64,000 nucleotides of DNA from Nitrosopumilus sp. (GCF_025699255.1 NZ_JAILWA010000006.1:1-64000); one strand, 5' to 3'. Positions 27,299 to 35,781 are shown, counted from the first letter of the stretch. Made by a program: numbers and translations. The notes: generated by a model not told the origin, from the sequence alone.

Positions 27299-28075
27299 TT
27301 AGGGTTTTGGTGGATTTGACAAGCCTCTGACATACACACATTGATCCGGAGATATTGCCATTTCTGATGAGTTGATTTTTCTGTCTGTAAGCTTTGCACC
27401 AGAGTTTCTAATAATTGCAAATGGTTTTGATTCTGCACCTTCGCCCATCTTGTGATTTCCTATTGTTGCAAGATTGTCTACCACTGCTTGAAATGTTACT
27501 TTAAGTGGATTTCCATCAAGATCTTTTTTTGCTCTCATGTCTAGTACTGGTTCTATTCCAGCACAAGATATTGCAACACCTGAAGTTCCAATTCTTGCTG
27601 GCATTAGTCTGCTGTCTACCAAAATTATTCCAACATGGATGAAGAATTTCAAGAAAATTTTTCTGCGAATCTCTTCTGCAATTTGGTAAGGGTTGTTTGG
27701 ATACAGAATTGCTCTTCCCTTTCTTGCATTTGATTTATCAATTCCTGCATTGGGTGCCATGATGTTATCTGCCGATGTGATAACAAATCCTCCGATACCT
27801 CCAAAAATTTTGTCTGATTCTCTAATGATTATTTCTGCAATTTCTGATTTTAATTGGAATGATTTTGCAATCTTTAATCCTTCTTCTGATGTATGAATAT
27901 TATCTAAATCTACAATTCGTCCTTGTGAATTTGAGATATATTTTGTAGAAATTACTATTACGTCTCCATCTTCTAAGGCTGCATTGTTTTTTTCTAATGC
28001 TTCTAGTAATGCCTCAAAAACATCAAATTTTTCTTCTTTTCTTTCAGCTAAAAGTGGTAAAACTGTCAGTTCCAC
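27299..28075 (-). CDS. cofE: Coenzyme F420-0:L-glutamate ligase
   Basis: Adds glutamate to F420-0 with GTP in coenzyme F420 biosynthesis. 258 residues, typical of archaeal CofE. Diagnostic segments: DGDVIVISTKYISNSQGR at residue ~37, VITSADNIMAPNAGIDKSN near 98 and VGIILVDSRLMPARIGTSGVAISCAG near 150. Thaumarchaeota are known to carry F420 biosynthesis genes. No other cof genes lie in the window. Confidence 0.93.
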   Translation of the reverse strand: MELTVLPLLAERKEEKFDVFEALLEALEKNNAALEDGDVIVISTKYISNSQGRIVDLDNIHTSEEGLKIAKSFQLKSEIAEIIIRESDKIFGGIGGFVITSADNIMAPNAGIDKSNARKGRAILYPNNPYQIAEEIRRKIFLKFFIHVGIILVDSRLMPARIGTSGVAISCAGIEPVLDMRAKKDLDGNPLKVTFQAVVDNLATIGNHKMGEGAESKPFAIIRNSGAKLTDRKINSSEMAISPDQCVYVRGLSNPPKP

Positions 28076-28242
28076 AGTTTCTTGATAATTCTTTTTCTTT
28101 TTTATTGTTCTGAAATTGATCTTTTTTCATAATTACTGAATCTGACAAAAAATGTCTGAGAGTATCAGAATTACAAAAAGTCTACATTCATTACCCTGTG
28201 GTTTGTCGCACCTACGCGTTTCTGTTTGTTATGCCTAACAGA

Positions 28243-28812
28243 CTATGGTGTCTCTTCAGAAATATCGTTTACCGTGACATAGACCCGAAAGTCATTTTCA
28301 TCTATCTTGACTGAAATATCATCAATTGTGGAATAGTATTTCTTGTTGTCATCAGAGTCCTTTAGGTCCCGTGTAGTGAGCAATCCGTGAGATATCAGGT
28401 ATGATATGTTCTCAGACAGTGACAGGCTGCCATATCTGGTTCTTGATGCAATCTCCCATAGTGTAAGTGGATAGTCAAATGCAATATCTAAGATGTGCTT
28501 TTTTAGAGGATCATCATATGCATTTAAAATTGCATTTTTCAGTGACTCGTCTTTGATTTCTATTTTGTGTTTTGACTGTGACTCTAGGTGACATATCTTC
28601 TCTAGGGTCTTTTTTATTTTAGATGAGCCATCATCTCCCAGAACTTTTTCTGTAATGCATTCAAACTTTTCAAAGTCTTTTAGCGATGATGCAAGTGTAA
28701 TTTGATACTGTTCAAACAAGTCGTCCTTGATTTTTGCAATATCGTCATCGTCTACAAAATTTGTAAATGTCTTCTCAAAAGGTGTGGCAAGGAGAGTTTC
28801 CATTGCAGTCAT
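28243..28812 (-). CDS. Winged-helix transcriptional regulator, second of a pair
   Basis: 189 residues. An N-terminal helical region (~1-75, FTNFVDDDDIAKIKDDLFEQYQITLASSLKDFEKF) resembles the NitrOD5-type domain described in thaumarchaeal regulators. It is followed by an ArsR-like winged helix (HILDIAFDYPLTLWEIASRTRYGSLSLSENISYLISHGLL). The protein ends in an acidic beta segment. It overlaps the upstream regulator gene by 4 nt. Likely DNA-binding; the signal is unknown. Confidence 0.7.
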   Translation of the reverse strand: MTAMETLLATPFEKTFTNFVDDDDIAKIKDDLFEQYQITLASSLKDFEKFECITEKVLGDDGSSKIKKTLEKICHLESQSKHKIEIKDESLKNAILNAYDDPLKKHILDIAFDYPLTLWEIASRTRYGSLSLSENISYLISHGLLTTRDLKDSDDNKKYYSTIDDISVKIDENDFRVYVTVNDISEETP

Positions 28813-29318
28813 GGATAAACTGGCTCTCCTAATCTTGGTTTGGGTAAACGTGACAGGTTTACCTGCAGTCTTATCTGGCTGATTTTAGTTGATACACTAA
28901 ACTCTGCCTTTGAAATTATTTTGTCAAACACTCTTACCCTTTTTTCCGTTTTTGTAAATCCTACTGGCAAGATGAATCCGTCTTGTAGCAGCTCATTGAA
29001 CTTGCGGTATGCTGATGACAGTGATGCTTCACACTTTTGCAACAGCTCGTCTTTTGCAATTGGCTTGTCAATGTGCAACAGAATTTTTCGCTTTACAGGA
29101 TCACTGTAAATGTCGATAATTTTTTCTGCAAGATTGTGCTCGTACAGCTCAATCCATAAAGTATAGTCATGATCCTTGCTTATTGCCAGTGCCGATTTTA
29201 TTGTTAGTCTTGGAAATTTGTTCTCACATGCAAGCATTGTTCTTTGACCTGGTTCTAGATGATCATTTGCATTTCGAATTGTATCCATGCATAACAGTTG
29301 GGAAAATTGGTTTGGCAT
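28809..29318 (-). CDS. Winged-helix transcriptional regulator, first of a pair
   Basis: 169 residues. The winged helix is DPVKRKILLHIDKPIAKDELLQKCEASLSSAYRKFNELLQDGFILPVG near residues 72-120, followed by a basic wing (TKTEKRVRVFDKII). The N-terminus contains CENKFPRLTIKSALAI. It is followed by the second regulator with a 4-nt overlap, so both may act as partners. A TATA-like CCTATAAT lies upstream on the minus strand (around 29330). Confidence 0.7.
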   Translation of the reverse strand: MPNQFSQLLCMDTIRNANDHLEPGQRTMLACENKFPRLTIKSALAISKDHDYTLWIELYEHNLAEKIIDIYSDPVKRKILLHIDKPIAKDELLQKCEASLSSAYRKFNELLQDGFILPVGFTKTEKRVRVFDKIISKAEFSVSTKISQIRLQVNLSRLPKPRLGEPVYP

Positions 29319-29421
29319 TGTACCATATTATAGGTCAAAATCTTACTTAAGAAATTCTACTTTTTGTTATTTTTGAAAAAATTTTTTTTGTTTATATACA
29401 AGCAAAAATTTAGGCACAAAA

Positions 29422-29440
29422 AAGGGGGTTTTAGCCCCTT
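29422..29440 (-). terminator. Terminator hairpin that includes a stop codon
   Basis: AAGGGG and CCCCTT arms with a 7-nt loop, followed on the minus strand by a run of T. The TAA of the secreted protein (29431-29433) sits inside the hairpin loop, so termination occurs directly at the end of the coding sequence. Confidence 0.7.
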
Positions 29441-29730
29441 CCAATTGCGGCATATTTGCCGTTTCTGCCACGAAGAAAGAACATTGCAGCAATTCCGCCA
29501 AAGACTCCTGCAGACAAGACAGATGCTCCAACTATCCCGTCAGCTGCAAATACTGGAGTGCCAGAACCCATGGCGTCTTCCTGTGTTGCAATCTCTACTT
29601 TGATCTTTGAATCTCTCATTCCTTCGTACAGCCCTTTCTCAGAAATATCGTATTGCGCAAATGCTGGCTGTATCATTACTGCCATCAGTGCAAGTGATAT
29701 TCCTGCAAACAAAACAGATTGTTTTTGCAT
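29431..29730 (-). CDS. Small secreted protein with a C-terminal membrane segment
   Basis: 99 residues from the ATG at 29730 (the longer frame from 29766 only adds residues before the signal peptide). Signal peptide SVLFAGISLALMAVMIQPAFAQ, an exposed region of ~40 residues, then a glycine-rich hydrophobic segment (GIVGASVLSAGVFGGIAAMFF) and a short basic tail RGRNGKYAAIGRG. This is a type-I-like single-pass surface protein. Function unknown. It is divergent from the 366-residue secreted protein (99-nt shared promoter region), and a strong terminator follows, as for a highly expressed monocistronic gene. Confidence 0.7.
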   Translation of the reverse strand: MQKQSVLFAGISLALMAVMIQPAFAQYDISEKGLYEGMRDSKIKVEIATQEDAMGSGTPVFAADGIVGASVLSAGVFGGIAAMFFLRGRNGKYAAIGRG

Positions 29731-29829
29731 GACAGCACATATGTATCCGTATGATAAAAAACACAAATCATTTTCTCAATAAAAATAATTTCTTGTCTTT
29801 GTTTTATGTAATTGTGAGAAATGTAATAC

Positions 29830-30930
29830 ATGTACAAAATGTTTGTTATGATTTTAGTGTTGGTTATGGTGTCATCGTCTGTGAATCATGTATATGCTGC
29901 ACAACTCGATGCTGCAATCGCAAAAGATTCCCAAGAGTTTACTCCAACATACCAGTTTACAAGAATCATTACCATTAACCATGATGGTGATTCCGAACTG
30001 GAACAATTGATTGAAAATGACAAAATATTTTTTGATATTAACAAAGATAATACTGCAATAGTCTCTCAGATAAATTCAGAGATTAGGCAAAAATCTTTTG
30101 CAAAGGTTACTGATGTAACTGGAACATATTCTGCAATCATATCTGTTCAGGAAAAATCAATCGGAATTGAATACAGAATAATTCTAAAACCCACAATCCA
30201 AAATCACTTTGTTGGTGATTTTGATACTTTGGATTCACAGTGGAGGGGCTTTTCCATAGATGATGCCATTCCTGTAGATACAATTCACGGTGTATATGAT
30301 ATCAATTCTCCTGCCAGCGCACTTGCATTATCTAATGTAAAAGCACTAGAGTATCTATCTGGTACTGGCGCCATGGAGGTTCTCCAGACTCCTCTAATTG
30401 ATGCTGCAGGAATTTCTCAATTTCCTCTACATCGATGGGAATCTATGTTTGATCCTACTGCCAAGATGAGCGAGACTGCTGATTTTGGTTTCTCAGGCAC
30501 GGTAATTACCAATTATTCCATGGGGATTTGTACTGTCTACCTTGGATTGTGCGAAGACAAGGAGATGTATCTGGAATTTACGATAGATGGGGAAGATTAT
30601 TCAATTCGCTCAATAGAATCCCAAGACGATGCCACAATTGTCATTGAAGGATATGTCAGCGAATCAAAACTAGGTCAAGTCGAGATATTTGCAATTCAGG
30701 ATGCTCCTATGATTGATCCGGAAAATGACATGCAGGCAGTTACACTGTATGGTATGGCAGGGCTGGGAGTTGCAGCAACTGTTGCATTCTTTGTGGTTAG
30801 TGACAGAAAGGCAAAACGAACCAGCTCAGAGCAGACTGGGATTGATCCTGCCAATTTACAATCTGTTCCAATATCAAGCTCCGCTGGAGGATACAGGACA
30901 AACAGAGGAACATCGCAACTAAAGAATTAA
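29830..30930 (+). CDS. Secreted, C-terminally anchored surface protein
   Basis: 366 residues: signal peptide (MFVMILVLVMVSSSVNHVYAAQ), a ~290-residue extracellular part with alternating beta strands, and a hydrophobic segment VTLYGMAGLGVAATVAFFVVSD near residue 300 followed by a basic, serine/threonine-rich ~45-residue cytoplasmic tail. No catalytic motif seen. Two cysteines (ICTVYLGLCED) are close together and could form a disulphide. First of a run of membrane-associated genes. Confidence 0.65.
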   Translation: MYKMFVMILVLVMVSSSVNHVYAAQLDAAIAKDSQEFTPTYQFTRIITINHDGDSELEQLIENDKIFFDINKDNTAIVSQINSEIRQKSFAKVTDVTGTYSAIISVQEKSIGIEYRIILKPTIQNHFVGDFDTLDSQWRGFSIDDAIPVDTIHGVYDINSPASALALSNVKALEYLSGTGAMEVLQTPLIDAAGISQFPLHRWESMFDPTAKMSETADFGFSGTVITNYSMGICTVYLGLCEDKEMYLEFTIDGEDYSIRSIESQDDATIVIEGYVSESKLGQVEIFAIQDAPMIDPENDMQAVTLYGMAGLGVAATVAFFVVSDRKAKRTSSEQTGIDPANLQSVPISSSAGGYRTNRGTSQLKN

Positions 30931-30978
30931 GTTGAGAATCCTTTATCTGTCTCTTCTCAAGGATGAAAAACAATTCAA

Positions 30979-31494
30979 ATGAAAACTAGACTTTTGCTAA
31001 TTATTGTTGCACTTGTACTTGTTCCGTTGACATCTGAAGTTTTTGCAGATCAAGTCAAAGTAAAGTTTGGAGAAACTGTTTCATATGAAAATCTGAAATT
31101 TTATTTCTATGATATAGAAGATTCTCGTTGTCCGCTAGATGTTACCTGCATTTGGGAAGGTAGAGTTTTGACAATGATACGCATTAGCAATGAGACTATT
31201 TCAGTTGGAGGAGGATCTGAAATGGATGTGCCTATGACTTTTTTTGAGCCATACAAAATTACTCTGGTTGGTGTAGAGCCACATCCAATCAGCACTGAAA
31301 AGCCTGACTATGTGGCAACACTAGAGATAGAAAAGCAAAAACCAAAACCCTCTGACTTTCGTGACTTGCAGACAGATGAGACAATATCTAATCCCGAGGT
31401 CATGATCATTATTCAAAGCCTTGGCGCAATTCTGATTGCATTGTTTATCATAATTTATGCAGTAAAGAAGAGAATGAAGAAAAATGAAAAATAG
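30979..31494 (+). CDS. Membrane-anchored protein with a DSRCP...C motif
   Basis: 171 residues: signal peptide (LLLIIVALVLVPLTSEVFADQ), an extracellular beta domain with DSRCPLDVTCIWEGR, and a C-terminal membrane helix with a basic tail (KKRMKKNEK). The DSRCP-x3-C-x-W-x-G motif is shared with many bacterial envelope proteins of unknown function. The gene overlaps the next by 11 nt, opening a tight four-gene operon. Confidence 0.65.
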   Translation: MKTRLLLIIVALVLVPLTSEVFADQVKVKFGETVSYENLKFYFYDIEDSRCPLDVTCIWEGRVLTMIRISNETISVGGGSEMDVPMTFFEPYKITLVGVEPHPISTEKPDYVATLEIEKQKPKPSDFRDLQTDETISNPEVMIIIQSLGAILIALFIIIYAVKKRMKKNEK

Positions 31495-32737
31495 CATTCT
31501 GATAATTATTGCAATTGTTTCTGTTTGTATTATTGCTGCAGCAACTGTTGGTGCTCTAGAATACCAATCAGCATACAGTGAAAACTGCACTTCTGATGGT
31601 GGCCATGTTACTGGATTCTTGCGTTGCACATATGTCAATGAGGATTTTTCTGATCCTAGAATTACAGGAAAGATGGCACAAGAGATTTGTTCTATAACAG
31701 GAGGAGAGTGTCCATCAAACTATCCTGCAAACGTTATGGAGGATGGTTCTAAGATGGTAGGGGTTACAATTTGGAATGCCAAAACAAACTCTGAGAAATC
31801 ATACGTCTTTACAATTGCAAACAATACCATAAGCTACAAACTAACTGAGAATATTTTTGATTCATCCCAAATCAGCTTAATGCAACCAAACTCTATGGAA
31901 TTTTTTTACTATCCAAATCCTGAGGATACTGAGAACCGAGATGTATTTCAGAAATTTATCTTGATTCGACTTCCTGAAGAACTAGGTGGCAGTGCAAATG
32001 ATGTTTCGGCATTTAGGGCATACAGTGCAGTGTCTCTTAGTGATCATTGTCTTGTAAAGTACTGGCCTGATGCTGGACGGAAAAGAATGGAGAATCCTTG
32101 CTGGGGAGATCTGTATCGTGCAGTCGATGGCGTACAGATGGCAGCAATTGATTCAGGCCGTGTTGCATTTTCTCCAAATGCTTTGCCCTATCTTGAACTG
32201 TCTGCTGATCATAGTGGCTCTTTGTTTGTAGAACCGCCAACATGGACTTTGGATGAGAATGGTGTAATCGGCGTTGGCAGACATGTATCTATGGAGCAAG
32301 TACGTGATGGCTCACAAATGTTAGTTGACTCTGCAATGGAATCTCATCCCAACTATCCAGAAATTCCTGTAACTATAGGTGCCTACACTTTAACCCAAAT
32401 TCATTTCTCTCATGGCATGGAGGCAATGTATCTTGATTTCTCACCTGTTTCCGACTATCTGTATCTTGAAGTTGCTAGAGGAACAGCAAAAGATCAACAA
32501 AGTTTTGAGGTATGGCAGATTGATGATATTCTTATTCAGTTTAGAGGTTCAGGTTTTGACAAAAATAAAGCCACTCCGTATTTCAAGCAGTACAAGGCGG
32601 TTTTCTCCCTTGATGGATTTAGATTTACACTTGAAGGCAAGGACCTGGAACTGATGAAACGCGGGATTGTTGCAACCTTTTTCCCAGAACATTCCTATGA
32701 TGATTTGGTTTTGATATCTGGCATGGTGGAAAAATAA
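31484..32737 (+). CDS. Membrane-anchored protein with a degenerate Rieske-like segment
   Basis: 417 residues. An N-terminal membrane anchor (residues ~5-24) is followed by a region with five cysteines and a beta-rich body. Residues ~172-251 follow the Rieske pattern (VSAFRAYSAV, SDHC at 186-189, NPCWGDLYRAVDG at 204-216, NALPYLEL near 232, GSLFVEPP), but the second cluster-binding pair lacks its histidine: W207-G208 follow C206. I therefore read it as a Rieske fold without, or with a different, cofactor. It would lie outside the membrane. It overlaps the previous gene by 11 nt and the next starts 2 nt after its stop. Confidence 0.55.
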   Translation: MKNSILIIIAIVSVCIIAAATVGALEYQSAYSENCTSDGGHVTGFLRCTYVNEDFSDPRITGKMAQEICSITGGECPSNYPANVMEDGSKMVGVTIWNAKTNSEKSYVFTIANNTISYKLTENIFDSSQISLMQPNSMEFFYYPNPEDTENRDVFQKFILIRLPEELGGSANDVSAFRAYSAVSLSDHCLVKYWPDAGRKRMENPCWGDLYRAVDGVQMAAIDSGRVAFSPNALPYLELSADHSGSLFVEPPTWTLDENGVIGVGRHVSMEQVRDGSQMLVDSAMESHPNYPEIPVTIGAYTLTQIHFSHGMEAMYLDFSPVSDYLYLEVARGTAKDQQSFEVWQIDDILIQFRGSGFDKNKATPYFKQYKAVFSLDGFRFTLEGKDLELMKRGIVATFFPEHSYDDLVLISGMVEK

Positions 32738-32738
32738 C

Positions 32739-33122
32739 ATGAATACTTTCAAGCTGCAACAATTGACAATCAAAAAAATCAATATGCTAATTGAACAAAA
32801 AATTGGAGATAAAGACCGCCTTGAGCAAATCCAAATGAAGATTGCCCGTGACCTTCCAATGTTTTCAGAAAACCAAGCATATGTTGATTCACTAGTTTTG
32901 GATAATCTCTCTGATGGTGACATAGAGTCCATAAAAAAAGATGTAGAGTCTGCAATACTTGAAAAGTCAGAACTTGATGAGCAGCAAATGTTTCACTGTA
33001 TTTGTTGTGGAAATGCAAACAAATCTCTTGATAATGGAGGCATGTGTGGTACTTGCTATCTTGATTACAATGTCAAAATTTCAAGATTCATCACAAAGCC
33101 TACTGGTAGGATGATGTTTTAG
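32739..33122 (+). CDS. Cytoplasmic protein with a C-terminal zinc ribbon
   Basis: 127 residues. The first ~85 are helical and charged; the last ~45 hold CICCGN ... CGTCYLDY, four to five cysteines in the spacing of a single zinc-binding knuckle pair. No membrane segment, unlike its operon partners. It may be the regulatory or assembly component of the cluster, but that is only a guess from position. Function not recognised. Confidence 0.55.
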   Translation: MNTFKLQQLTIKKINMLIEQKIGDKDRLEQIQMKIARDLPMFSENQAYVDSLVLDNLSDGDIESIKKDVESAILEKSELDEQQMFHCICCGNANKSLDNGGMCGTCYLDYNVKISRFITKPTGRMMF

Positions 33123-33125
33123 TAT

Positions 33126-33458
33126 ATGAAAACCAGATACAAGATAATTCTTGTAATAGGAATTTTTGCCTTGTTTTATGTTACAGTTCCGTTGTTTTCC
33201 AAACACTGTACTGAAGTATCTGAAGACTGTACTGTATTTTGGCAATTGATGCATCAAACACGAGCCGGAATAGTTACCAATTCGCTAGGGGAGGGAATTG
33301 GAGAATGGAGTGGGACTGCTCAAGGGATGGAAACTCCAACTGTTGCTGACCAACTGCGTGTGAATATTCCATTTATTCAGACAATGATAATTCCACCTCT
33401 TGTAATTATCAGTGTGATAGTTTTTTGGGATAGACGAAAATCAAAACTCTTGGAATAA
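33126..33458 (+). CDS. Small two-span membrane protein
   Basis: 110 residues with an N-terminal hydrophobic segment (IILVIGIFALFYVTVPLF) and a C-terminal one (MIIPPLVIISVIVFWD), linked by a ~55-residue loop containing two cysteines (KHCTEVSEDCTVF). Both ends carry basic residues, so the loop is probably outside. Not recognised. It starts 3 nt after the zinc-ribbon gene and closes the operon. Confidence 0.55.
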   Translation: MKTRYKIILVIGIFALFYVTVPLFSKHCTEVSEDCTVFWQLMHQTRAGIVTNSLGEGIGEWSGTAQGMETPTVADQLRVNIPFIQTMIIPPLVIISVIVFWDRRKSKLLE

Positions 33459-33514
33459 ACATACTATAATTAATTAGAATTCCTTATCAACTTTGTAGAA
33501 ACCAAGAATTTGTA

Positions 33515-34186
33515 ATGAACCCAGTTAACTCTCTCTTTATAATTAGCACAGTACTTGTTCCTCTGTTACTGATATCTCTAAACTATTCTGTAATCGATGA
33601 TTTCTATTCATATTCAGTTCCATTGAACAGTATGAAAATTGACACTCACACATTCACTGATGATCCTGATATTTTTCACAAGACTCTGAACAAAAAAGAT
33701 TCTACTTGCTTTACTACTCTAAATGGAAATTTCTTCTGCTATGAGTATCCTCGAATCTATGAAGATTCTGCCATTTCATACGTTCGAGGAATTTCGGGAA
33801 TTGATGGCGAATTACATTTTGATCCTATCGAGCGAGGTGTAGGATATTTTACAATGAAAAACATGACTGTGATTTTCGGAGATACTGCACTTGTAACATT
33901 TGCAGACAAGAATTATCGTGTTGGAAACAAAGACAGGACAACTTATGAGATAACAGACAACTTTGAATTTTCAGCAGTAATTGAAAAATATGATACATTT
34001 ATCGCCAAATGCAATTCTTATGATGGAACAAGTGTAACGGTCGTGCAATATCTTGGTATAGTTACAATAAATGGCATAGAATATTTTGCAACATGGCATA
34101 CTCCTGCATCTTCTGATGTTGGAGTAAAATGCAAATACCCTGAGATTATCCAGCATAGCTTGAATTATAATTTTGGAGATTTGTAA
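33515..34186 (+). CDS. Signal-anchored extracellular hypothetical protein
   Basis: 223 residues with an N-terminal hydrophobic anchor (SLFIISTVLVPLLLISLNY) and a beta-rich outside domain with four cysteines (CFTTLNGNFFC, AKC, VKC). No C-terminal membrane segment. Not recognised. It belongs by topology with the preceding block, but it has its own upstream spacer of 56 nt. Confidence 0.55.
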   Translation: MNPVNSLFIISTVLVPLLLISLNYSVIDDFYSYSVPLNSMKIDTHTFTDDPDIFHKTLNKKDSTCFTTLNGNFFCYEYPRIYEDSAISYVRGISGIDGELHFDPIERGVGYFTMKNMTVIFGDTALVTFADKNYRVGNKDRTTYEITDNFEFSAVIEKYDTFIAKCNSYDGTSVTVVQYLGIVTINGIEYFATWHTPASSDVGVKCKYPEIIQHSLNYNFGDL

Positions 34187-34188
34187 AA

Positions 34189-34248
34189 ATGAAAACTAGG
34201 CTTTTGATAATCCCTTTACTGCCTGTATATGTGAACCATCTGGATTAA
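34189..34248 (+). pseudogene. Truncated signal-peptide fragment
   Basis: The first codons (MKTRLLIIPLLPVY) match the start of the 171-residue protein at 30979 (MKTRLLLIIVALVL), but the frame stops after 19 residues. It starts 2 nt after the previous stop. Most likely the remnant 5' end of a lost paralogue; a real 19-residue peptide is possible but less likely. Confidence 0.35.
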
Positions 34249-34339
34249 TCAAGAAATTGACAGAATAACTAAATAATGAATCATTGATCTGAACAAATCA
34301 TTCATGAATTTTATAAGCAGAAATTGATTATGCTATAGT
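34249..34339. other. Short spacer in the 323-nt gap before the hydro-lyase operon
   Basis: Within the gap 34187-34509 only the truncated fragment, a box A at 34310-34317 and a 21-codon frame are notable. The rest is AT-rich with a box A (GCTTTTAATC near 34478) for the 34510 gene. Confidence 0.5.
34310..34317 (+). promoter_or_regulatory. Box A for the 21-residue micro-ORF
   Basis: TTTATAAG lies 22-30 nt before the ATG at 34340, the spacing of a leaderless promoter. Confidence 0.5.
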
Positions 34340-34405
34340 ATGTCAAATGATGAATCATGGGAAGAATTGCTGGGATTGTCTTGGACTATAATTGATGACG
34401 AGTAA
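34340..34405 (+). CDS. Possible 21-residue acidic micro-protein
   Basis: Short ATG frame encoding MSNDESWEELLGLSWTIIDDE with a well-placed box A upstream. The peptide is acidic with two tryptophans and ends cleanly in a stop. The coding call rests on the promoter position and non-random amino-acid content only. Confidence 0.35.
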   Translation: MSNDESWEELLGLSWTIIDDE

Positions 34406-34509
34406 TTTTTAATTTATTTCTATTTTATTTTCATCTAACTTTTGATTTCTAATCTCTGACACTTGGATATCTGAAAAGCTTTTAATCTGTAGAGCAGGCT
34501 TTTTTTATC

Positions 34510-35781
34510 ATGAATATTACTGAGAAGATTCTTGCAAAGGGTGCGGGAAAGTCTTCTGTTTCTCCAGATGATGTGGTTTTTGCCAAAGTAGACAAGGTAA
34601 TGGTACATGATGTCTCAGGACCAGGCGTGATTAAGGTATTTGATAAACTAAAGAAGCAAGGAATTTCAGTTGATAAATTATGGGATCCAACAAAGGTTTG
34701 GGTAGCAGAAGATCACTTTGTCCCATCTGCCGAAAAAGCATCAGCTGAAAACATCGTAAAACTATCAAACTTTACAAAAAATTATGGAATTGCAAAGCAT
34801 TTCAAATATGGAATGGGCCAATATGGAATTTGTCATACTATATCTCATGAAGAAGCTATGGTTATGCCAGGTGATGTCTATGTGGGAGGAGATTCTCACA
34901 CAAACACCACGGGAGCATTAGGTGCATTTGCATGTGGTCTAGGACATACTGATGTTGCTTATGTTTTATTGAATGGAAAAATTTGGTTCAAGGTTCCAGA
35001 AACTTTCTACTTTAAACTAAATGGAAAACTGCCTGACCATGTAATGGCAAAGGATCTAATCTTAAAAATTATTGGAGAGATTGGAACTGACGGAGGTGCA
35101 TATCAGACAATGCAGTTTGGAGGATCAGGTGTAGACGCAATGTCTGTAGAAAGTAGATTGACTTTGTGTAATATGACTACAGAAGCTGGCGCAAAGAATG
35201 GAATTGTTGAACCTGACCAAAAGGTAGTTGATTATCTTACTCAAAGAGGTGCATCTAATTTCAATTTGATCAAAGGCGATGATGATGCAGAATATTCCAA
35301 GGTCTTTGAATTTGAAAGTTCTGAAATGGAACCAACTATCGCAAAACCATTTTCTCCAGAAAACACATGCGTTGTAAGAGAAGCTCCTTCAGTTGAATTG
35401 GACAAGTCTTACATCGGCTCATGCACTGGAGCAAAGTATGAAGATTTGGAAGCTGCCGCGAGAATACTCAAAGGAAGAAAAGTAAAGATCAGAACCGAAA
35501 TTTTACCTGCAGCAATTTCAATTTATCAGAGAGCTATGGAGAATGGCTTGTTGAAAATTTTCTTAGATGCAGGCGTAACTGTAGGACCTCCAACTTGTGG
35601 GGCCTGCTGCGGAGCCCATATGGGAGTATTGGCAAAGGATGAAATCTGTATCAGTACAACAAACAGAAATTTCCCAGGAAGAATGGGCCACGTAGAATCT
35701 CAGACATATCTATCATCTCCTTTAGTTGCAGCAGCTTCTGCAGTAACTGGAAAAATTACTGATCCGAGGGATTTGAAATGA
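34510..35781 (+). CDS. Aconitase-family hydro-lyase, large subunit (archaeal LeuC/HacA type)
   Basis: 423 residues, the archaeal-type large subunit that binds the [4Fe-4S] cluster. Features: GGDSHTNTTGALGAFACGLGHTDVA near residue 137, SCTGAKYEDLEAA near 302, CGACCGAHMG near 362 and TTNRNFPGRMGH near 380. Candidates are 3-isopropylmalate dehydratase, homoaconitase of the lysine alpha-aminoadipate pathway, or a related methylated-malate dehydratase. Since a second bacterial-type LeuCD pair follows directly, this pair probably serves a different substrate. It overlaps its small subunit by 4 nt. A box A (CTTTTAATC) lies ~25 nt upstream. Confidence 0.85.
   Translation: MNITEKILAKGAGKSSVSPDDVVFAKVDKVMVHDVSGPGVIKVFDKLKKQGISVDKLWDPTKVWVAEDHFVPSAEKASAENIVKLSNFTKNYGIAKHFKYGMGQYGICHTISHEEAMVMPGDVYVGGDSHTNTTGALGAFACGLGHTDVAYVLLNGKIWFKVPETFYFKLNGKLPDHVMAKDLILKIIGEIGTDGGAYQTMQFGGSGVDAMSVESRLTLCNMTTEAGAKNGIVEPDQKVVDYLTQRGASNFNLIKGDDDAEYSKVFEFESSEMEPTIAKPFSPENTCVVREAPSVELDKSYIGSCTGAKYEDLEAAARILKGRKVKIRTEILPAAISIYQRAMENGLLKIFLDAGVTVGPPTCGACCGAHMGVLAKDEICISTTNRNFPGRMGHVESQTYLSSPLVAAASAVTGKITDPRDLK

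Noticed and set aside
28076-28242. 167-nt gap after the regulator pair, inspected for a small RNA
   Set aside because: Only weak 5-bp inverted repeats; no box A plus terminator layout and no open frame.
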